Assembly: GCA_001464355.1 (NCBI GenBank)
Contig: LNEU01000023.1
Coordinates: 62,001 to 126,000, forward strand
Source: Burkholderiales bacterium Ga0077544
GTDB lineage: Bacteria > Pseudomonadota > Gammaproteobacteria > Burkholderiales > Burkholderiaceae_D
DNA length: 64,000 nt
Direction: 5' to 3'
Shown: positions 58,453 through 64,000 of the stretch, one piece after another
How positions within the stretch are numbered: the stretch's first letter is position 1
Layout of the letters: each line of letters begins with the position of its first letter
Notes under the pieces: generated by a model
Told to the model about the DNA's origin: nothing
Seen by the model: only the letters and a program-made list of their open reading frames with translations
Databases searched by the model: none
Made by a program: the position numbers and the translations under genes

Positions 58453-59715
58453 TTACGTTGGAATTTTACGTTCCAGCACAGCGGCAAAGAAGCCATCCGT
58501 ATGATGCTGCGAAGGCGACAACTTCAGGTAAGCATCCATCGCCAAATCAATTTTCTGCTCAGCCAACACATCACTCATAGGTACTAAAACAAAGTCGTCA
58601 CGCGAAGCCAGGAACTGTTCGACGATCGCTTCATTCTCTTCGTTCAAAATACTGCAGGTCGCGTAAACCAAACGACCACCGCCTTTTACCAAACGCGCAG
58701 CCGCTGCCAGAATCGACGTCTGTTTCTCATTCAATTCAAGCACCGATTGCGGCGTCTGACGCCATTTGACATCGGGATTGCGACGCAACGTTCCCAAGCC
58801 GCTGCACGGCGCATCGACCAACACGCGGTCAATTTTGCCGGCCAGGCGTTTAACCTTGGTATCGTTTTCATGCGCGATCTGTACCGGATGCACATTCGAT
58901 AATCCGCTACGTGCCATACGCGGCTTCAATTTTGCCAAACGTTTTTCAGAAATATCAAATGCGTACAAGCGACCGGTATTGCGCATCGTTGCACCCAGCG
59001 ACAAAGTCTTGCCGCCTGCGCCCGCGCAAAAATCGACAACCATTTCGCCGCGCTTGGCACCGACGATTTGCGACAGCAATTGGCTGCCTTCGTCCTGCAC
59101 TTCAATCGCGCCGCTTTTAAACAAAGGCAGATTTTGCAAAGCTGGTTTCTTGATGATGCGAATACCAAGTGGAGCAAATGGTGTCGGCTCGCACAGGATA
59201 GGCGCTTCTGCCAATTCCTTGATGACATCGTCACGCACCGCCTTGATCGAATTGACGCGCAGATCGAGAGGCGCTGGCTGGTTCATCGCGTGTGCCAGTT
59301 CCAGCGTGGCGGCTTCGCCATCACGTGCAACCAGTTTATCGAACAGCCATTCAGGCAAATTCGCACGCAACAAGGACGGCAGCAAGGTGCGGTCGATTTG
59401 CATCACGTGATTCAGCCATTCGGTTTCTTCTTCGGTCAAACCGGCTAGTGCATCGACGCCGACCGCATCAGCCAGGCCGAGCAAGGTCATGCGACGCATT
59501 GTCGGGCCGTTGCCGGATTCTGCAAAACTCGTATAAACCGCTTTATTACGCAACAAACCGTAAACAGCTTCGGCAACGACGCCGCGCTCACGCGAACCAA
59601 GCCGTGGATGGTCGCGGAAATAGCGAGATAAAGTGCCGTCAGCTGGGCCGGTAAAGCGCAAGATTTCACGCAATACTTCTTCCGTATTGTTAATGATCGC
59701 GGGAGGCAATCTCAT
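58453..59715 (-). CDS. RsmB/NOP-type RNA (cytosine-5) methyltransferase
   Basis: A 420-aa SAM-dependent RNA methyltransferase. An N-terminal NusB-like helical region (about 1-140) precedes the Rossmann domain with VVDFCAGAGGKTLSLGA (SAM site), DAPCSGLGTLRRNPDVKWR and YATCSILNEENE, which hold the two catalytic Cys. It likely makes m5C967 in 16S rRNA or a related site; assignment to RsmB itself is probable but unproved. It follows purN by 70 bp. Confidence 0.88.
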   Translation of the reverse strand: MRLPPAIINNTEEVLREILRFTGPADGTLSRYFRDHPRLGSRERGVVAEAVYGLLRNKAVYTSFAESGNGPTMRRMTLLGLADAVGVDALAGLTEEETEWLNHVMQIDRTLLPSLLRANLPEWLFDKLVARDGEAATLELAHAMNQPAPLDLRVNSIKAVRDDVIKELAEAPILCEPTPFAPLGIRIIKKPALQNLPLFKSGAIEVQDEGSQLLSQIVGAKRGEMVVDFCAGAGGKTLSLGATMRNTGRLYAFDISEKRLAKLKPRMARSGLSNVHPVQIAHENDTKVKRLAGKIDRVLVDAPCSGLGTLRRNPDVKWRQTPQSVLELNEKQTSILAAAARLVKGGGRLVYATCSILNEENEAIVEQFLASRDDFVLVPMSDVLAEQKIDLAMDAYLKLSPSQHHTDGFFAAVLERKIPT

Positions 59716-59785
59716 AAAAATTCCTTCATAAAATATTCTTGCAGGTGATTCTGGCTAGCTACAGTTCTTAACCAAGCTGTTTAAT

Positions 59786-60415
59786 TTAGTGAGCCGGCGG
59801 CTCGACTTTGTCTGTTGCGATACAAGCAAGCCCATCGATTAACGACAAGCGCCCTTCGATAAAGCTGCGAATTGCTTGCGGATAAATGAGGTGTTCCTGC
59901 TCCAGCACGCGGGCGGCCAAAGTTTCTTCAGTATCGTCCGGCAATACCGGCACCGTGGCTTGCGCCACGATAGGACCATGATCGAGATCGGCGGTAACAA
60001 AATGCACGGTTGCGCCATGAATTTTCACACCGGCTACCAAGGCTTGTCGATGTGTCGCCAAACCGATAAAACTAGGCAATAAGGATGGATGAATATTTAA
60101 CATCCGACCAGCGTATTGCGCGACAAAACGCGCAGTCAGCACTCGCATGAATCCGGCTAGTACGACCAGATCCGGCGCGAACTCATCAATCCTGCTTTGC
60201 AGCGCGGCGTCAAACGCCTCCCGCGTTGCATAGTCTTTATGTGGAACAACAATCGCAGGAATACCGTGCGCGGCCGCATGGGGCAAACCGCTGGCGTCAG
60301 ACCTATTGCTGATTACAGCGGCAATTTTCACTGGCCATTTTTCATTTTGCGCAGCCCGGATGATGGCTTGCATATTGCTGCCGCGCCCGGAAATCAAAAT
60401 GACGATTGTTCTCAT
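59786..60415 (-). CDS. purN: Phosphoribosylglycinamide formyltransferase PurN
   Basis: A 209-aa enzyme that transfers formyl from 10-formyl-THF to GAR in purine synthesis. ISGRGSNMQAII opens it; NIHPSLLPSF and the His of THRQAL, plus DLDHGPIVAQ, supply the catalytic Asn/His/Asp set. ATG 60415 is used; another ATG three codons up is equally possible, and neither has a good ribosome site. First of the purN-methyltransferase-mscS minus-strand group. Confidence 0.94.
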   Translation of the reverse strand: MRTIVILISGRGSNMQAIIRAAQNEKWPVKIAAVISNRSDASGLPHAAAHGIPAIVVPHKDYATREAFDAALQSRIDEFAPDLVVLAGFMRVLTARFVAQYAGRMLNIHPSLLPSFIGLATHRQALVAGVKIHGATVHFVTADLDHGPIVAQATVPVLPDDTEETLAARVLEQEHLIYPQAIRSFIEGRLSLIDGLACIATDKVEPPAH

Positions 60416-60574
60416 GGCGCGCATTGTACCGTACCGCAGACACGCGGCATTTCATCCAGGGACGACAAACGGAAACAAATGTGCGAAAGATGGCGCTTAA
60501 CGAGCGCAAAATCAGGGAAAAAGAAGGATGGAACAAACCGATCAGCCGCGCCAGCGCGGCCGAATCGTGGGGAA

Positions 60575-60973
60575 TTACTGAAAAGAGTAAAACACCCGGA
60601 AGGCGATCTTTTTATCCGCCCAGAAATCGGCGGCATCGCGAAACACGTCCAGCAGCGTTTCGCGCGCTTCCTTGTCGAATTTTGGTGTATTCGGCAACTG
60701 TTCAAGTACAACCAGGAAGCCCGGCTGCGGCCCGGCTTTATGCGCAAGACTGGTCAGGCAATCCGACAAGGCATCAAAATTCTTGCCAAAATGACGGGGA
60801 AACTGAAACGCTTCCGCGATAGTAGCCAGCACCTGTTGCTTGGTCGTCGCGTGTGCGCAGTGTGCATACAGAAAATGTTGCCCAAGCTGTGCTGCCTCCG
60901 CTTGCAGATCGGCCACACGGAAAGCACGGATCGATTGCACTACATTTGACGGCACGGTTTTAAACAAACTCAT
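60575..60973 (-). CDS. Barstar-family ribonuclease inhibitor
   Basis: A 132-aa cytoplasmic barstar-like protein: GQHFLYAHCAHATTKQQVLATIAEAFQFPRHFGKNFDALSDCL is the family core, with the helix-loop region that plugs the RNase active site. No signal peptide. It lies 57 bp downstream of a secreted barnase-like RNase gene on the same strand, so it is the likely immunity protein that protects the producer. Confidence 0.9.
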   Translation of the reverse strand: MSLFKTVPSNVVQSIRAFRVADLQAEAAQLGQHFLYAHCAHATTKQQVLATIAEAFQFPRHFGKNFDALSDCLTSLAHKAGPQPGFLVVLEQLPNTPKFDKEARETLLDVFRDAADFWADKKIAFRVFYSFQ

Positions 60974-61030
60974 TGTTCCCTCATCTCCAGCAATTTATTA
61001 TTAACGTCAAACTCAACTTCAATCGCTCAG

Positions 61031-61405
61031 CTAATCGATAACCCGCTTGAAGCTTCTATAGTGATCGGCGGTGTAATAATATTCGTGCGGCCTGCGTTTC
61101 TCTCCGCCGGTAACAATCCTCTTTGCACCACGATTGTGTGCATACGGCGTTTTCACGGTAAATTCGCGATAATACCCGCGCTTTTGCTTCGGCAAAACCT
61201 TTTCGTAATTTCCAAACACGGAGCCATCTTTCTCATAAGGGAAAGGGCCGCCCTGACGAATCAATACGATGGTTTGCCTTGCCTCAGGTGGTAAATCCCT
61301 TGCTTGTATGGTGCCAAGCGCGCCGGAATCGAAGGCAAAAGCATTGTAAGAAAGTAATAATGTAGCGAAAAACAAGAAAAAACGTGTGATTAATTTAACG
61401 TTCAC
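61031..61405 (-). CDS. Secreted guanyl-specific ribonuclease (barnase/RNase Sa-like)
   Basis: A 124-aa extracellular or periplasmic RNase. Signal peptide residues 1-24 (ending YNAFA), mature domain with IRQGGPFPYEKDGSVFGNYE, then YYREFTV (catalytic Glu 81), RGAKRIVTGG (Arg 92 and 96) and YYTADHYRSF (catalytic His 115). These Glu-Arg-His positions match the N1/T1 microbial RNase family. Transcribed just ahead of its barstar-type inhibitor. Confidence 0.9.
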   Translation of the reverse strand: MNVKLITRFFLFFATLLLSYNAFAFDSGALGTIQARDLPPEARQTIVLIRQGGPFPYEKDGSVFGNYEKVLPKQKRGYYREFTVKTPYAHNRGAKRIVTGGEKRRPHEYYYTADHYRSFKRVID

Positions 61406-61501
61406 CGAAATTCCTTAATAAATACGAACAAGAATTCATGACCAGAAGGTGACATATCTGTCGCACCGACAGCACGAGAGTAACGTGTTGCGTTAGCGGA
61501 A

Positions 61502-62746
61502 TCAACCCGTAAACGTAGGCTCGGTAACGTTGCCACCGGTAGTTTTCAATCCGGCAATAGCGCTTTCACCCTGCCTCTGACTCGCGAAAAAAGCCAGAAT
61601 TTCATTTTTATGTGCCGTGGCATCCTTCCTGCCCAAGGCAATTAATTCACAGGTGTAGCTTTTTTCAAACAAAAGATAGGACGCCAATGCCGCGCCGCGG
61701 ACCTCGGTGGCGCCTATGCCTGCGAGCAACATGCGTACCGGGCGCGGCAAGCTACCAATGTGGCGGCTGGCAATAGTATCCAATCGTTCCGACGGTGCGA
61801 TCGTCAGCATTTCAACCGGACGCAAGGGCGTCTTGCTTCTCTGCTCGTCGTTCAATAGTGACAAGGTATGGTTAACGCGATTCAGACGCTCAATATCACC
61901 AGCGATACTGTCAAGAAAGATGCTGGACATCGCATGACCGGCAATTTGCGCCAGACTTGGATATTGCGCATTGACTGCGGGATCGATGGCAGGTTCCAGC
62001 AAACGTCCGGCACCAATCACCAGAATTTTGTCGGCGCCCAAATGGATGGCAGGTGAAATCGGCGCCATCTGCCGCATCGAACCGTCACCAAAATATTCAC
62101 GACGACCTTCGCAGTAAATCGGAGTTGCAGGAAAAATCAGGGGTATCGCTGACGAGGCCAGCAAATGCTCGACACCGATCTGACTGCGAACCGCTACGCG
62201 CTGTGTGCGCACCCACGGTTTTATATCAACCTCACTTTGATAAAACGTGATGTGCTTGCCCGCAGTATAGGAGGAAGCAGTCACTGCCAACGCATGTAAT
62301 TTTCCATCCAGCAGCGCTGCATCCAGCCGCGGCAGATTCAGCATGCGATTGAGCAGACTGACAAGCGGTGTATTGTCGAGCAAAGAGTTGGGAGGATTGG
62401 CTTTCCATTGACGCATCAGCCAGCCAAAGGATAGCAGCGACAACCATCTTGCTCCTGAGCGCAACACCCCCAGCGAATCAGCCCGATACACTTGCTCGGC
62501 AGTGAAATGCTGCCAAACGTTGACGACCTTGTTCAGCCCGGCAGTAAAGTCGTCGGCGTGACAGGCCAAGGCAGTCGCATTGATCGCGCCGGCGGATGTA
62601 CCGCAAATGATGTCGTACGGATTACGCTCGGGTGCCCAGCCTGTACCGTTCAATATCTCGGATACGGCTTGCAGCACACCAACCTGATAGGCAGCCCTGG
62701 CGCCACCTCCCGTCAGTACCAGTCCGATTTTCTTTTGATTTTGCAT
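61502..62746 (-). CDS. Patatin-like phospholipase
   Basis: A 414-aa patatin-fold hydrolase. Oxyanion motif GLVLTGGGARAAYQVGVLQ near the N-terminus, GTSAGA with the nucleophilic Ser, and the catalytic Asp in DGSMRQ (a variant of the usual DGG). The domain spans about 1-230; the rest is helical and of unknown role. No signal peptide, so likely cytoplasmic. ATG 62746 is used; an in-frame TTG three codons up is less likely. It is 96 bp upstream of the RNase gene. Confidence 0.9.
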   Translation of the reverse strand: MQNQKKIGLVLTGGGARAAYQVGVLQAVSEILNGTGWAPERNPYDIICGTSAGAINATALACHADDFTAGLNKVVNVWQHFTAEQVYRADSLGVLRSGARWLSLLSFGWLMRQWKANPPNSLLDNTPLVSLLNRMLNLPRLDAALLDGKLHALAVTASSYTAGKHITFYQSEVDIKPWVRTQRVAVRSQIGVEHLLASSAIPLIFPATPIYCEGRREYFGDGSMRQMAPISPAIHLGADKILVIGAGRLLEPAIDPAVNAQYPSLAQIAGHAMSSIFLDSIAGDIERLNRVNHTLSLLNDEQRSKTPLRPVEMLTIAPSERLDTIASRHIGSLPRPVRMLLAGIGATEVRGAALASYLLFEKSYTCELIALGRKDATAHKNEILAFFASQRQGESAIAGLKTTGGNVTEPTFTG

Positions 62747-62893
62747 AGAAACCAATTATTAAGGCGTTTGATGTTTCGGGCAAGTATCAACGTAGTTGTT
62801 ATCGGTATCGATCATAGTGGTATCGATAAACTGCCTCTGTGATTGCCGCCTTTGCGATGTGGATTTTGTATGAACTGATGGTGAAGTACTAGC

Positions 62894-64000
62894 TCAATCT
62901 CCTTTTGCAATTCCTTCACGCCGTGGATCTGCCGCACCAAACCAGGTTTCTTTGCCATGCACGGACAAACGCATAATGCCGTGCAAACCCGAAGTTTGTT
63001 CGATGATCTGCAACGTATGGCCTTTGGCTTTCAATTGCGCGATCAAGGTATCCGGCACTCGCCCTTGTTCCAGTTCAGTCGGGCCATTGCGGCTACCGAT
63101 ATTCGGCAGATTGATCGCCTGCTGCACATTGAGACCCCAATCCATTACGCCTATCAACGTCTTGCTGACATAGTTGATGATGGCAGAGCCGCCGGGAGAA
63201 CCTAACGACAACATCATTTTCTTCGACTCTTTTTCAAACACCAGCGTGGGAGACATTGAACTGCGCGGACGTTTGCCGGCTTGTACTCGATTAGCAATCG
63301 GACCGTCGGCATCCACCGCTTCAGCTGAAAAATCCGTCAGCTCATTATTCAGTAGAAAACCATTGACCATCTGACGCGAACCAAAACCGTTTTCTATCGT
63401 AGTCGTCATCGCCAGTGCATGGCCGCTGCCATCGACTATGGAAATATGCGAAGTCGACGGAAGTTCTGGCGAGGTATCCGTGCCCCATGCCAGCTGCTGC
63501 TGGAAAGGCAGGCCGGCACGCGCATGGCCCATTGATTTATCGCCTATCAATGCAGCGCGCTGCGCCAGATACTTTTTATCCAGCAGCGCACCTACGCCGT
63601 CCTTCGGCAGCGGAACAAAATCTGGATCAGCAATATAGCGATTGCGATCCGCATATGCCAAGCGCCCTGCCTCGGTAAACAGATGTACGGCATCCGCATT
63701 CAACACACCATCGACTGGTGCGAGTGCCTGCATATTTTTTGTTTCCAATATGCCGAGCATCTGAGCAATCGCAATACCGCCCGATGAAGGAGGCGGCATA
63801 CCGCATACCGTCCATGCACGGTAGTCGCTACAAATCGCTGTGCGCTTTTTTGCCTGATAGGTGGCGAGATCCTGTACTGTCAAACGACCTGGATTAGTCG
63901 GGTGTTGCGTCACCTTGCGTGCAATGTCTTGCGCGATTTTTCCTGTGTAAAAAGCATCGGCGCCTTCTGTCGCAATTTTTTGCAGGGTTACAGCCAATTC
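62894..64000 (-). CDS. ggt: Gamma-glutamyltransferase, 3' part (runs off the window)
   Basis: The C-terminal 368 or so residues of a GGT proenzyme; the 5' part lies beyond 64000, where the frame remains open. PPPSSGGIAIAQML, then SPELPSTSHISIVD with the catalytic Thr at which the precursor self-cleaves, then SPTLVFEKESKKMMLSLGSPGG (oxyanion region). In the complete family it is periplasmic and hydrolyses glutathione or transfers its glutamyl group. A signal peptide cannot be checked here. This is a different branch from the 46.4-48.0 kb homologue. Confidence 0.93.
   Translation of the reverse strand, partial: ELAVTLQKIATEGADAFYTGKIAQDIARKVTQHPTNPGRLTVQDLATYQAKKRTAICSDYRAWTVCGMPPPSSGGIAIAQMLGILETKNMQALAPVDGVLNADAVHLFTEAGRLAYADRNRYIADPDFVPLPKDGVGALLDKKYLAQRAALIGDKSMGHARAGLPFQQQLAWGTDTSPELPSTSHISIVDGSGHALAMTTTIENGFGSRQMVNGFLLNNELTDFSAEAVDADGPIANRVQAGKRPRSSMSPTLVFEKESKKMMLSLGSPGGSAIINYVSKTLIGVMDWGLNVQQAINLPNIGSRNGPTELEQGRVPDTLIAQLKAKGHTLQIIEQTSGLHGIMRLSVHGKETWFGAADPRREGIAKGD

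Overview
The window reads as a chromosome segment of a betaproteobacterium close to the Oxalobacteraceae (Herminiimonas / Janthinobacterium-like). This is inferred from the gene content and order (ybgC-tolQRAB-pal-cpoB; scpB-rluB and rimP-nusA-infB-rbfA-truB; ispH-fkpB next to radC-rpmB-rpmG; aat-bpt near clpS-clpA) and from the protein sequences. No database search was possible. Coding density is high and most genes are housekeeping genes.

Layout. 0.1-5.4 kb: complete Tol-Pal envelope operon. 5.6-6.1 kb: tRNA-Lys with a decayed tyrosine integrase lying just behind its 3' end. 6.7-8.6 kb: small envelope/stress genes (DUF883 protein, entericidin-type lipoprotein, BON-domain lipoprotein). 8.9-11.5 kb: dusA and an omega-amino acid:pyruvate aminotransferase. 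11.6-23.1 kb: a long minus-strand block for translation and chromosome segregation (scpB, rluB, then rimP, nusA, infB, rbfA, truB, typA). 23.27-26.95 kb: a compact integrated element bounded by 20-bp direct repeats, inserted in the 3' end of the initiator tRNA-fMet gene and carrying two convergent tyrosine recombinases plus two small proteins. 27.1-29.0 kb: Nudix hydrolase and ammonium transporter. 29.2-34.6 kb: aat, bpt, pyrD, clpA and clpS, i.e. the N-degron tagging enzymes beside the adaptor and unfoldase that use the tag. 34.9-41.6 kb: cold-shock protein, rluE, a DUF192 protein, rpsT, murJ, a SirB1 protein and the ABC-F ATPase Uup. 41.7-48.0 kb: tRNA-Arg(CCT), a chemoreceptor, a glycine-zipper lipoprotein, a fumarylacetoacetate-hydrolase-family enzyme, a GntR-family regulator and a gamma-glutamyltransferase-like enzyme. 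48.5-52.4 kb: livFGMH branched-chain amino acid ABC transporter without a binding-protein gene. 52.5-56.9 kb: ispH, fkpB, radC, rpmB, rpmG and an acyl desaturase. 57-64 kb: MscS channel, RsmB-type methyltransferase, purN, barstar plus secreted barnase-like RNase, a patatin-like phospholipase, and the 3' part of a second gamma-glutamyltransferase running off the window.

The most unusual item is the 3.7-kb tRNA-fMet element. It separates the initiator tRNA from the scpB-to-truB block that lies downstream on the same strand, and its right end supplies the terminator now found behind the tRNA. The tRNA-Lys integrase relic indicates a second, older integration event in the same window. Many intergenic spaces hold clear hairpin terminators, several placed to serve convergent genes.
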